Of a DNA stretch of 64,000 nt, positions 33,701 through 46,500 are shown in pieces. Below the pieces are notes generated by a model. That model worked only from the letters and a program-made list of their open reading frames with translations. It was not told the DNA's origin and made no database searches. Numbering within the stretch: the stretch's first letter is position 1; each line of letters starts with the position of its first letter. This stretch comes from Elysia chlorotica (taxonomy: Eukaryota > Mollusca > Gastropoda > Plakobranchidae). Position numbers and translations under genes: made by a program. The stretch lies in the NCBI GenBank assembly GCA_003991915.1, contig RQTK01000323.1, positions 1 to 64,000 on the forward strand, in the 5' to 3' direction.

Positions 33701-36700
33701 CCAGGAACAGATACAAGAGTCCACTCTGGACACCAATGGCGGTCAAGCGATGACCAGCATCCAGTGGTTTCAGCTCCATCTGGGTCACACTGCCATCATT
33801 TGGGAAAAGGGTTGTTAAGTTAGTGATGTGTACATGTTTACTTAAAGAGAATGATAATAATAATACAATTTCTTAAGTTTAATTAGTGATATGTAAACAT
33901 TTTGTTTTGATAAGTAATTATTCATTATTATTCCTAAGATGCTTTTCATTGTCTCATCTCATTTCTATTTAGATGAATACTTATTTTAGCCCATCTGTTC
34001 ATGAGTTTTCTTTTCGTCTTGTTTGCTTGTTTCAAGAACAACAACAAATCCTTATTAAAAGGTATTTGAAAGTATTAAAAGAAACTGACCATCCTAGCAC
34101 TTCCATGAATTCAGGAAAAAACTGTGAAACTATGTCTGGGTCTTCATAAAACGGACCCATACTGTCGCTCTGAAAGAGTAAAAGTATATATGGTTAGATG
34201 ATGAAATACCAAACATAAGTTGGGCTTCTTTGACCAATGAAAGGGAAAATATGCAATAAGCAAATCTGTCCATAACTTTAAAGTTTAAATCTTTGTCTTC
34301 TTAATTAAATAACATTCTAACAAAAAAACAAAAAAATGAACACACATGCCTTTGTTGAAACAAAAAAATTGATTGACTAACATCCTAACCATGATTGTCG
34401 CTAGGCTAACTATAAAAAGTAAAGCTATCTGACAGAAAATACTACATATGTCCTTTAAAATACTTTATCTCCACATAAAAATCATGTACTTTAAAAAAAA
34501 AATTTGAGTGTGGCAAACTCATTGTGGAAGAGAAACAGTTCTTCAACAATACCAAAAACACCAGGCTAGCTGTAGACAGATGTTAATCTGAGATTAAATC
34601 ACTCTGACAAACTTAGTTTTACTGTCCATACCGACAGATCAAATTATTCATGTTTGGAAGAACATCTAGGGAGTTATTAAATCTTGGGATAATGTGTGAT
34701 TTTTTGCCTCAAAATCACTGACAAGTAGTTTTTATTTCACATTATTATCTGGCGACAACTAAAGAGAGCGGTAAAGTAGGCGACAACTAAAGAGAGCGGT
34801 AGAGTAGTAAAAATACCAGTACTAACAAATCAGTTTGATATGTCACAAAGACAACCGTAAACCACATCACTACAATGAGTCACCCGTATTCCATATGGAA
34901 TGGTTACCTGTCTAAATATGTGAATCTTGCTATCATTTCCGCTGAGAATCAGACAAGTTTCCTCCTCTTCTCCAGGCATCTTGAGTCTGTTGCATGATCA
35001 GAGGAATGCAAGGTTTTCAATCAATTTCAAAATAAAGATTAGGAAAAGAAAATAAACAACTACATTTTTCAAACTAAGTGAGTAATTTATTGATTTGAAG
35101 CAGGAAAGAAAAAAAATCTTAGTGACTTCTACACCATATTTCTCATTTAATCAAAACCCCCACAAAAGATACCCTCACACCCTCATTTCAGCTAGGTCAT
35201 TATGATAGTATTAGGACACCTTGAATAAAAATCAAATTCTAAGTTTCTAGACCTACATTTACTTACAATTAACTTCATATCTCTACATTGATACCAGCCT
35301 TCGTGGTATAAGTTCAGTCTTTATGAATGAATGTTTTTGTCTTTAATCAACTTGTTAAAACGGGCATACAAAATATTGCTACATTAGGTTATACGTATAT
35401 AAAATACAATTGAGCAATGCCTCAGACCATAATTTTCAGCAATATCATGATTCCAAGAAATATGTATATTAGAAATTCACTATTTTTTCATAATTTTCTT
35501 CCATCTAAACAAGTTTTGAAGGATCAACTTACGGGTGGTGCATCAACTTCAGTGGAGAAAAGTCAAGCAATATCTGCTGGATTTGGGACACTGATGAGAC
35601 AGAGCAAAAGTTGAAATGGATTACCATACAAACAAAACTTTGATCAATATAGAAAATTTTTACTGAAAAATGCTTCTCGTTTTAAAAAACATACTACATA
35701 AACCAATAAGAACGGAATAAAATTGGAGTATAACTTATGTCTATCACTTCAATGATAAATGTATGATTTTCTCACTAGGATACAATTCGACTTCACAAAT
35801 TGACATATTGATACAATGGTGTATATATGGCCATGTTGGGTTGAAGATGGTGCTGAATGACATGCTCATAATCATATTTTGGAATAATACAGATTGATGA
35901 CTTTAGGGGGGAAAAAATGAAATAAATATAACTGATATTGATATGTAATGACCAAGTGCGACTGTGGAGTTTTCTTAATTTGAGAGGACCAAATAACTCA
36001 GAAAACAATATTATGTTTATAACCAAAGTCCTGACCAGCCAGACTTAAGATGGTGACTTAAATATTACAACTTATAAAAACTTCCTACTTGCTCCGGCAT
36101 CAAAGAGGTTGATGTGGGGACCTTCCCCTTCTTGATCGGACAGGAAGTAGATGTTCATGTGAGCACTGTAAGATTTCTCCTCAAACGGAGCTGCTGGCTA
36201 TGAAAATAAACAAAGAAGAAAGAACAATGATCTCAGCTTGTAAAGCCTGGGGTAACAATCTGCACAAACATTTCTAGTTTTGGAAGAAGGGAGAATGAAT
36301 TAGAGAAAAGTGTGTATGAGCAACATCGAAGTTTTTCATGCATGTACACAGTAGCATAGGAACAGCTAATCCTATCTCTAGACTAGACCACAGGATTCAA
36401 GTTGAAAATTCCTAAATAATGGGCATCTGCCCATAAATTTTAGTCAGCATTTAAAAAAAAAATCATACAAATGTATACATCTGAAAATACATAATAAAGA
36501 TAGTGTAACCTACACCAAAGGGCCTTCAATTTTCATACTCTAAAATTCGCATACTCTAAAATTCTATTCTTCTGTATGATAGCTTGTTAAATTGATTAGT
36601 GTGAAAATTATCCCCAAGATTTTTCTACAGTGATCCGTGTGCATGCTGTCCAAATTGATTGGCCTCTTGATGTTGGAGAGAGATGACTTTAAAAAGTAAA

Positions 36701-38154
36701 TTTGATATAAACTCTGCCTTTTTAATCTAAGACGTATAACTATAGAGTGATTTTTATTTTCAGCTTTTTTCTTTGGTGTCGGTTGGTTGGTTGGTTGGGT
36801 TGGTTTAACGTCCAACAGCAGCACTATATAGGCTATATTGTGGACGGGCCCCAAGACGGAAAAATTCTATTCTTTTGTATGATAGCTTGTTAATTTGATT
36901 AATGTGGAAATGATCCCCAAGATTTTACTACCGTGCACTGTGTGCATGCTGTCCAATTTGATTGATCTCTTGATGTTAGAGAGAGATGACCTTCAAAAAT
37001 AAATTAATATGAACTCTGCCTCTTTAGTCTATAGAGTGATTTTTATTTTAAACTTTTTCTTTGGTTTCAGCATAAGCATAATTTCTAACAGATTTTTCAT
37101 ATTTTCTTCACCTCATATTTTTAGCATTTGTATTTTTATGTGGTTAGAACGTGATTTAAATACTGTACTTTTTTATGATTGTTATTAATGGAGGGATCCA
37201 CAAAATTTCAGATTACTTAGATTTTTAAAGGCACCCTTCACAAAAAAACAACTAAAAACCAAAGGTGTTTTCTGTGGCAAAGGACTTCCTACTCAAAATA
37301 TTTCGAATGACTACGGAAGTCCATACAGACAGCAAGAATAATGTCTGTTTTGTCCTCGTCTTGATAAAACATGTCCACGGATACGATCTCTAAATCTGCA
37401 CCATCTGTTGGAACAAAATACAGTTTTTCTTAAACTGTGCTTTTTTTCCCTCCTCATCTTTACTTTGTTTACTTGATATGAAATTATTTTAAAACCCACC
37501 CAAATGGTCAACCCAAACGACAAAAATGTTCCAAATTCAACAAAATTTATATTAATATATATATATTATACCATTAGAAGCATTTTCTAATCACGATTAT
37601 GTTATCTACAATAAACTGTTTTATGTAAAAATTATTACAATGGACTTTCGACTAAATTTATCTCTTTACAATTAAACTAAATTTGAAAAAAAGACGGACA
37701 TTAAGTTACCTAAGTTAGAATTCTTTGTTGCTTACTTAATTCTTTCTTTCTTGATGAATGGGAAAATGAAATTATGCAAAATGCATTCATATTAGAAGTT
37801 ATAACCATGTAAATAAATGTAAGTTACCATTTCAAAGTCACTGAACTCTTTCCATTTTCTTCTTTTGAAAGTACCCTGAATTTTCCTTTTCAATTAATTA
37901 ATCGATTGTAGAGCTATACCTGGCCCATGTAGCACATTAGCCATGAAGAATTCATCCTCTCTTGTGATGGGTATCAGCCGGTTGTCAAATGACTTCTGGT
38001 ATTCCACTGTGATGAAGTGTCCATCAATCGACACCGCAAGGAGTCTTGTCAAGCCATCTTGGGATCGAATCTTAGTCAAGCCGTACACATTTGTTTGAGA
38101 ACGGAGTCCGCAGAAATGTGCATCAGTCCAATACAGACTTTGTTTCGAAGTCAT
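27753..38154 (-). CDS. KPTN: Kaptin (KICSTOR complex subunit)
   Basis: Kaptin is a beta-propeller protein of the KICSTOR complex, which holds GATOR1 at the lysosome and restrains mTORC1. It was first described as actin-binding. Exons, minus strand: 37920-38154, 37315-37404, 36089-36193, 35533-35590, 34908-34986, 34090-34169, 33683-33789, 32926-33030, 32333-32432, 31620-31755, 30757-30924, 29261-29424, 28687-28809, 28269-28386 and 27753-27875. All phases agree, giving 596 residues (human 436). Family landmarks: SQTNVYGL near the start, CLILSGNDSKIHIF, LTAIGVQSGLLYLF, MDIDFDGENEILIGTYGQ, and LVVLTLKGLHILQ near the end. Exons 11-13 (residues about 372-517) form a Ser/Pro/charged insert that replaces a short loop in the human protein. 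The start is the ATG at 38154, but a TTTGTCAG just before it could be an acceptor, so an upstream exon is possible. The exon 2 donor (CC/GTAGTC) is weak but required by the frame. Confidence 0.94.
29405..29940. repeat. About 77-bp tandem repeat running out of KPTN exon 12 acceptor
   Basis: About seven units, each with AACAAATACACAGAGTAC, ACAATGGCTAGATTTCAGCA and CATTATGG words. The first unit contains the real exon 12 edge (GGGGATCTGGACAAGAAATA on the plus strand). Later units carry the matching GGGGAACCTTGCCAATAAAT, in which the acceptor AG is lost. The array lies wholly on the intron side. Confidence 0.85.
30030..30100 (+). mobile_element. tRNA-like SINE head fragment
   Basis: AGGATAGCTCAGCTGCGTGT followed at B-box position by GAGGTTCGAATCTC. 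Too degenerate around the anticodon to call a tRNA gene. In a KPTN intron. Confidence 0.4.
30290..30780. repeat. Three tandem copies spanning KPTN exon 11 donor
   Basis: Units of about 157-180 bp share ACTTTGACTATCAATCCAAA, GGGAGACCACGCTGATGC and CCATAATAAATGATCC. The plus-strand word CCTCACCTGCTCAGCCGGGG, which spans the exon 11 donor (true site 30751-30770), occurs also at about 30594 and, with changes, at about 30414. Both extra copies keep GT at the donor position and about 20 bp of exon-like sequence. Confidence 0.85.
31890..32105 (-). mobile_element. Diverged SINE copy, minus strand
   Basis: On the minus strand the order is AACTGGCTCAAGTGGTAGAG (A-box-like), GGTTCAACCCCATG (B-box-like), CTTACTGGTTGGGTC, GTGAGGCAGCACCTG and GTTAGTCTTACGACCC. 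The last three match the SINE body with substitutions. In a KPTN intron. Confidence 0.6.
36775..36862 (-). mobile_element. SINE 3' fragment
   Basis: Only the tail end of the SINE (minus strand CCGTCTTGGGGCCCGTCCAC to GGACGTTAAACC), with GGTT repeats at the tail. In a KPTN intron. Confidence 0.85.
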
Positions 38155-39116
38155 CCTGACAAAGTAATTTTCGAATTGATCATGTCATTTTTTTTTTTTT
38201 ACTTTCTTGATTGGAACCAGTTGCAGTAGCTTAATAATTGAGTATACATTTTACCAAAATATTGTATTACTTCTCAGACTAAAAGCACTTCAGTATATTT
38301 TAACGTTTCTGTTTCCAAGAAAGAATTTAAATTTCATTTCTATAGGAGGCACAGTAGTTGTAGTTGAGTTGGTTTAACGTACAACATCAGCACTATAGGC
38401 TATATTGTGGACTTGTCCCAAGACTGACGTCTAACAATTTTAAGTGGAGTCACACAAGAAACAGGGAGGGGATACCGTGACTCTTGTCTCATTAAACTGA
38501 CACCCACCCAACCAGTAGGGAGCGAAATCGCCAAGGCTCGAACCGTATTGGCTTAAATTGCGTCAGAAGCCGATTTTCTACCCCAGGGCCAGGGTTTTAG
38601 CGAGGAGGAACAGTAAGTACTGTTGTAAAATCAGTATTAATTATTATATCCTCGTCTTTATCCTTCGTTAAAATAATGTTAAAAAAAATAAGAACCAAGC
38701 AGGTCTATGTAATTTCTTTGATATAGATCTAGAACTGGGTCGTTGTTCAGCTGACGGGGATTTTCTTGAGGTTTATAGGGTCGGTTAAATTTGTGTTTTG
38801 GTTGTCCATGCACAACCTGCATTGTTAGTAGCTTCCCTTGAAAGGTAGTATTTTGGAATGGAAAACTAAAATAATAATCAAAAGTAATAATAATTATAAT
38901 CTGCATGTAAAAAATGAAGAGCGGTATGAATCAAATATGGTCTGTTATAATATTTCGAAAATAATAGGAATTTTCTACTGGTTTTTTTTCCATTTGATAG
39001 ATAAACTTCAATAAGCAACGTATTAATATTAGTTTAATTTTGTTTCCACTTGTGGTTCTTGTCAGCTCTATCTGGCAATTACATGTTCACTTCCTTTGTA
39101 AACACACTAAGCAAAG
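38155..39116. promoter_or_regulatory. Divergent KPTN/PNO1 intergenic region
   Basis: About 960 bp separate the KPTN start (minus) and the PNO1 start (plus). A SINE occupies 38358-38603. No TATA box is obvious. CACTTCCTTT (39088-39097) is a possible ETS site near PNO1. A minus-strand open frame at about 38690-38850 (MQVVHGQPKHKFNRPY...) has protein-like composition and could be an upstream exon of the kaptin transcript, but it matches nothing I know. Confidence 0.4.
38345..38616 (-). mobile_element. SINE copy with imperfect target-site duplication
   Basis: Minus-strand copy with tail (GTTGAGTTGGTTTAACG on plus) at about 38362 and head ending near 38603. Flanks AGGAGGCACAGTA (38345-38357) and AGGAGGAACAGTA (about 38604-38616) differ at one base and fit a 13-bp target-site duplication. 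Confidence 0.85.
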
Positions 39117-39291
39117 ATGGAAGCCACAACATCAACAAATGCCCATGCTGGTGATGATTTTGTCGCTGCAAAGACTAAATCAAGAAAAAGAAAACAACCT
39201 TCCATGGACACAGGCGATATTTCAATCCTTCAGAGAAAAGGCCCCACTTCAAACCGTTGAAAGCTGTTGCGGGATCGGTATGTCCCAAAAA

Positions 39292-39322
<31 letters not shown>

Positions 39323-42300
39323 CTTCTTCTTCTTCTTCTTCTTCTTCTTCTTCTTCTTCTTCTTCTTCTTCTTCTTCTTCTTCTTTTCTCCTACTCTTGT
39401 TTTCTTCCTCTTCTTCTTCTTCTTCAAGTTTTTCATCTTTAATATTTTTGGTCAAATCAACGTATTGATATCATTTGAAGGTGTGATTACTTAGCTAGAT
39501 TTGGTTAACAGTTGAGGTTTACAATACTGATCTAGTTAGATCTTTGTTTTTGTTTTGTTTTTAATTATTTTCTTTTCTGTTTGTTTAATTCTTTTCCTTC
39601 AATAATTTCTTTCATCGGCACTCCTTAAGTTTTGAGGTCCCTAACCTTTGGGCGATCAAAAAATGGGTGGGTGGACGGAATTTGATTAAAATAGCATCAA
39701 ATACCTGCTGGCTGTACTCCCTATCTTTTTTATTATTTTTTTTTAATTGTATTGGCATGATTTGTTTGATTAAAAAGACTGTGAGCGATATGATTGCATT
39801 CAATTAATTATTTAAGCATGGGTACAATGCGGGCGAGTATATGCAAGCACTTAAAATTGATTTGTTAAGCAACCAACTTTCTCTCTATTTCTGTCTTTCA
39901 CATTCGCTTGCTCTATCTCTCTGTGACGTCTGTCACTTTCTCTCTCTCTCTCCACGAGTTGGCTGACTTCGATGTAATCAAATCCTACCCACCTGGCCAT
40001 TTGATTGCCCACAGTGCCCTTTCACCTATATCCTCTCTAAGGCTCCATGAAGTTTGAATCTAGATCTAGATTTTAAAAGGTATTGAAGTTTATTGAGACT
40101 TCGGCCCTGAAATCTGTCTATAGGGTGATTATTCCAAGCCTGGCTGACAATTAAAAAAAAAAATTTATAAGCCTAGTCAATTTTTTTACCAAGTCAATCG
40201 CACTCAAACCTGCCCAAGTTATCTCTCATCATTCTGTGATTTGACATAAGAATTTATTAGGCCCTTTTCTAGTTAAAGCTTGTCACAATAAGAATAACAC
40301 AGCCCTTATCTTACTAAGAAAATAGTCCCAAATTTGGATTCCTTTGATCTTGGAAATAATTAAAATCATTTTGAGATCAGTGCCCATTGCAGAAATTTTT
40401 AACATGTGTGTATACATCCTAATTGGAAGCTTTCAGGCATGAAGCTTACCTGATCCAAATCCAATGGTAACTATTTTAGCAGGAATTTTGCTAGTTGTTG
40501 CCATGAAAATGTTTTCTAGGTCCAAGATATTTTTTTTTTTTTGCAATTATAAGAATGTATGGATAAAGCCACTGTTTAAAAAATAACTTGGTTATAATGA
40601 AGATTGGCATTTGTTGTGTTTTAAAAGAAAGCCTTTTAAATGCTTTCTACTTAACATTCTGATGTTCCTCTCCTAGGTTTCAAAAGAGATCAGAAGAATC
40701 CCTGTACCTCCTCACAGATACACACCCTTGCAGAAAGACTGGCTGAAAATATTCACTCCTATTGTTGAAAATTTAAAGTTGAATGTCAGATTTGTCACTA
40801 AAAAACGCCAGGTGGAAATAAAGGTAATAAGCTTTGTGTATATATATATATGCATTTATATTCTGTTTATTTATGCTCTGATATTTATAACATTTTACAT
40901 AAATGCAAACTATTGAATTGCCATGACATAAAGTTTTATAGGTATCGGTTGTAAGATGATTGTCACTTAAGCAGCCAATTGTATTTTTCCTGTTGTATAA
41001 TATATCATAAATGGAATGGCTTAAATTTCATAAGAAAGAAAATTGTAGAGTGTTTCTAGCTATTGCAACAAGTGTAGCTAGAGCTTAGCTTACTTTAATT
41101 TAAATCAGGGTTGAAGGCCAATCTCATCATATGGTTTTTGTTTTAGAATATAATATGTTATTTACATTGTCATCTTTGAACATCTCCACTGCAGGCTGGG
41201 AAAGAAACAGACGATATTGGAGCTCTCCAGAGAGCTGAAGACTTTGTGAAAGCTTTCATACTCGGATTTGAAGTAGATGTGAGTGTTTGGTCTATCTTCA
41301 TGTGGCACATAATTAGTTAATTTTTCATTTTAAAATTGTAGGTAAAAAATGCCTTTTTGTAATGAAAGTATTAAAACGGGAGGGCTGTATATAGAAGGTC
41401 AGTCTTTCAAGTAATATGATACGTATTTACTCTCAATTCCACCTCTTTTGTTTGAATATTGTTCTATTTCTCATTACTTTTTATCACAGTCATATTATTT
41501 TCTGTCAATCCATAAGTATACTTTGTGCACTTTGGAATAAAGTGTAAAGTCATAAAATTGTCATGATTCTATTTAACATTTATGTTTTTTCTCCTTTACA
41601 TGCAATTCACCAAAGAGTATTTTTTCCTTTCTTTTTTTTTAAATATTTGTTACATTCACTCAAATGGCACAAAAATCTTGTTTTGGGTGGGTAACGGTGT
41701 AAAACTTAAAGTTAAAAGCTCTAACTCTAAGTTAAAGTCTTAACAGTCTAATATTAACTTTTTGGTTCTGTATAATGAAAAATGGTTTAAAGTTAGATTT
41801 TGGCCAACTGACTTTTTAGAAAAGAAATATAAAGATTTAACCTCAATCAAAAACAGACATTTCAGAATATATTCCATAAGCATGAAATAAATTAAAACTG
41901 AATTTTTTAAATTTTCCTCAGGATGCGCTGGCGCTGTTGCGTTTGGACCATCTTTACTTGGAAAGTTTTGATGTCACTGACGGTATGTCCATTTAAATTT
42001 TTCAAAATGAACAAAATGAATTTTACAAACATTTTTAGTTGGATTGCCACCAGTAACTTTGTTTTACTTTGCATACAATTACATAGTTATACCAAAGATG
42101 TAGAAAGAAAGATAAACGACTTGGAGTTTTTTCCTATTTACAGAGTGAGGATCATTTTTTCGATTATTGCCCCTTGGTGCCGAAGGGAAATTTATGATAC
42201 AATAATAAAGAAAAACAAAGGATAGACGCTTTTGAGTGCAAACAAAATAAGTTTGTTTGATTATTACTCAAATTATCGTCATTTTAACGGGTTTTAATTT

Positions 42301-43515
42301 ATAAACATGTGTTAAAATAATTAACAACACATAATATTTCAACACAAATTCAATTGCTTCTTTTTATATTAATCAACATCTGTGATGTATTGAGACTGCT
42401 TTTCACTCCATTTCACTTCACTTCTATTGACTGGGCTTCTATTACAGTCTTTGACATTCACGAGGCGAGGGTGGAGGACATACCTACGGGGTTGTCTGAT
42501 TGCTCTTTGTCTCCGTACACAGGATACGGAGTTTCACAGAAGTACAAACGCGATATAAAAGTCATTCAAATATGTACGCGTTCAAGACAAAACAATCTCT
42601 CCCTTTCAACCACAACAAGCTTAGAACGCGATCATGATTGAAATAATCCCAAATCCAAACTAAAAAGTTCGAAGCGCATGAGAAAAATACCTACACAATT
42701 AAAAATTACATCAAATTACAATACTTAAAATTTACCGAAACTCGCCGCCATATTGCACTAGACAAGCATATTTTTTTCGGAAAGAAAATGGCGGCTCTTT
42801 GTACACTTTCCAAGGGTTGTTTGTGCTGTTTGTGCTTATACGAAACTCCATATCATGTGCCTCCGTAAGCCATAAGTCTAGGATGGAGCTATGAATATCC
42901 GCCGGTGCGGATTGCCTGACGTGTCGTCCTGATTTTCCTCTCCCCCGTAAGCGCCTTCACCTTTTCTAGGAAGGATCCGCAAAACAATGATTTAGACCCC
43001 GACCAAGGCGTCCTTGACCCCGACCATAGATCTATAAATAGCACGAGACCCGACTAACCTAAATACGAAAATAACAACCGGAGTGAATAACGCGAAACGG
43101 AATAAACTAAAGATTTTGATGAAGATGTAAGAGTGAATCTATTTTTATCAATTTGACTCCCAGCGATTAGTCATAGATTAATAAGAGTTATACCAAAGAT
43201 GTAGAAAGAAAGATAAACGACTTGGAGTTTTTTCCTATTTACAGAGTGAGGATCATTTTTTCGATTATTGCCCCTTGGTGCCGAAGGGAAATTTATGATA
43301 CAATAATAAAGAAAAACAAAGGATAAACGCTTTTGAGTGGAAACAAAATAAGTTTATTTGATTATTACTCAAATTATCGTCATTTTAACGGGTTTTAATT
43401 TATAAACATGTGTTAAAATAATTAACAACACATAATATTTCAATACAAATTCAATTGCTTCTTTTTATATTAATCAACATCTGTGATGTATTGAGAGAGT
43501 AGCTAGGCAAGGCAA

Positions 43516-43575
<60 letters not shown>

Positions 43576-46500
43576 CGCTATAACAAGACACGTTTTAACA
43601 TAAATAACTGTATGTTTCTTTCAAAGTCATCAGTAAGAGATCATGAGATATTGATCATATTGATAGTCCCTAAAGTTGAATAAATAGCAAATGCAATGAA
43701 CATTAATAGTAAAGTTAATTGTTAAATCATCATAAAAACAACAATAAAAAATATGCATACCATTCTCAATTAAAGTCAATGTCTTCAAAGATGATATTTA
43801 TGTGACATACAAATCATCTGTACAATTTAAAATTATCAAATGTAACACAGTGTAGCAGTATAATAACTGAAGCGATAGTACATTTCAAAACAAGAATATC
43901 CTTAACGGTTGCAACATTGTCAGGCTACAAATGTGATGCTATGACACTTATTTGTGACAGATAGCCCCATCAGATCTTGCCGTCTGGAATTTTGGATCCA
44001 GACCTTGCACCTAATGGAATAAACACATCTTCTGTCAAAATTTGCTACTATAAGAAATAAGAAGCAAATAAAACTATAACAACTTATTTTTTAATTTTAT
44101 GATTCAATGGCATCAAAACGTGAAAATCTAAACACACACGTTGAAAATCAACTAGAAACTAAACCACCCTACACTGCAATGCTGCATTAGAGTAAAAATT
44201 TACCCAGCATCAAATGCCATAAAGTACACTCCTATATAAGCAGGTCTAAAATATTTACATTCTTTTAAATTTAAAATGGGAGACAGAATCTGTTTTATAA
44301 ACTACAGACAATAAAATTAATGTCATTTGCCATGATTTGGCTCTAAGCTACCGTAGATCTAGCTAATGAAACGGGAAACTAGATGTAAAATAAGGAGCAC
44401 ATAATCTTACCTTTCTTCGTCTTGTGGGAATTTATAATACGAAAGCTTTTTTTCTTTGAAATGAGGCTTGTTTCGACTATTAGTGCAGTTTATTGCACCA
44501 CAAAAATCACCCGAACATTGCCTTTTCGTCGACATTTTCCAACTTTGTTTACATCGGTTGCTGCGGATTGACCCGTAATTTACCAAGGGACATCACTCTT
44601 AGAAATCCTCACCTAATTTCACGAGTAGAATATCTTTCCTTCAATTATCTTTGGTTATACTCAAAAGAAGTTGCTTGTTGTAAATAGAATGCACCTGAAA
44701 TTTGTAAGAATAGAATACTAAAATACAATTTTTGCTTGTGATTATTTTAATGTGCCAAAATTTTGTCTTTTGTTGAAAACTTGCTGACTGTAGAAGATAG
44801 GCTGTGGATTGTTAACTGTTCTTTTAGTTTTCTGTGATATGCTCAAAGCTTGATTCGTTTTCAAATGCTGTATTGTCAAGTTTTTAATTATATTTATATT
44901 GTTCTATTAGTATTAATAATTATGTTATTTGTTTTCTTTTAAAAAAAATTATTAATTGAACCATGAACTTCTACTCTCTATCATTTCAGTAAAACCTTTA
45001 AAGGGTGATCACTTAGCGCGTGCTATAGGTCGGCTGGCAGGCAAAAATGGCAAGACAAAGTTCACAATAGAAAATGTGACAACAACTAGAATCGTATTGG
45101 CAGACAGGTTGGTTCACTCAGTTGATTCTGTTATTGATAGAAAGTGTGAATGCTTGGTTCTGCTGCCAATTTTGAAAATTGAGTTACATTTTAATAACTC
45201 ACCGTAATATAATAATTGGTTAACTAGCAGAAAATTTACAGATATTTGATTTATAAATGTGTGCTAGTGTACCATGATAATTAGAAATTACGTTTCAAAA
45301 ATTCGGTAATTTTTATTACATTTTATTAAATAAAAAGTCACCTGGTATGTTCAAGCTTCCTATTCAGGCTGTTATGTCAAAGTGTGTGATATGTAATGTG
45401 GTCGTAAAAAAAATGTTTATTGGTTTTGGGGTTTGAGACTCAGAAGCAGTATGGCAGTTGTAAGTTCTTTAAATATAAAATTGATTAATTCAGCACAAAA
45501 AATATCAGTGTGTTTTTTAGTTTTATAATAATTTCTTGTTACGTTTGTATTTTACCGTTTATTTTTTTATACTCCTTGTTGTTTCTTGCTCTTTATCATC
45601 ATTGAGGTCTTTGTTGCTAACAGCTTAGAAATCTCTATTTAGCTATTGACAATTTTTGTTTTTTTTCCTCCTTCAGCAAAATCCACATTCTTGGATCTTA
45701 TCAAAACATTCAGACAGCCAGAAGAGCAATCTGTAACTTGATACTTGGTAAGTACATCTTATTATCAATGTAAGTAATGGTATCTTCACATGGAATTTAA
45801 ACATTAATTTGCAGGCTAAAATGCTTGCAGCATTTTCGTTATGGAAATTTCAGGTTGTGGGCGGTTCATACTGACACATAGATCAGAAATGAGTCATCAT
45901 TTAACATCAGGATGTATTAAAAATTTGAATCATTGAAAAATAATGTTTTGTGCCCTTTTTCTTAGACCATTAAAAATGTATGAGTTTAAAACGGTCCCAG
46001 GAAAAAATCCAGTTGTGTGAGAACTGATGCGTTTGTGTCTATTACATAATTATTTAGCACATTTTTTTTTATGACAACATGACAGTCAAACTCTGATTTA
46101 ACAGCACAAATGGTATTTTTGTTTAAGTGCCGTTACAACAGAACACATTAAAAGCATTATGTGTACATTTTTACAATAAATTACTGTGGGGAAAAACACA
46201 GAAAATGGGATACAAATCAAAATATTTAAATATTATCATAGGTTGCTTCCCTTGATTAGTCATCTGACGTCACATGCAACTAAAGTAGGTCTAATGTCCT
46301 TTTAAAAATAGATCCGGTCATTGCCCTTCATGCCAGCGATGTCTTAGCCTGTTGCTGCTAGATCTGTCTAGATCTTTGTTTCATGATCGGCAACTGTGTG
46401 TTTGAAAACTGGGAGGGAGTGATCATTTGGGGCGCTATGTCTTTATTTCGACTGATCAGTGCATTATGCAATAAGGCAACTAGCTCTAGGTGTAATAGAC

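Noticed and set aside
42354..42641. 95-residue plus-strand frame
   Set aside because: Runs across the end of a direct repeat, composition is unremarkable and no family or splice partner is seen.
42083..43495. Typical LTR retrotransposon
   Set aside because: No TG...CA ends, no primer-binding site recognised, no target-site duplication and no gag/pol frame; kept as a repeat pair of unknown origin.
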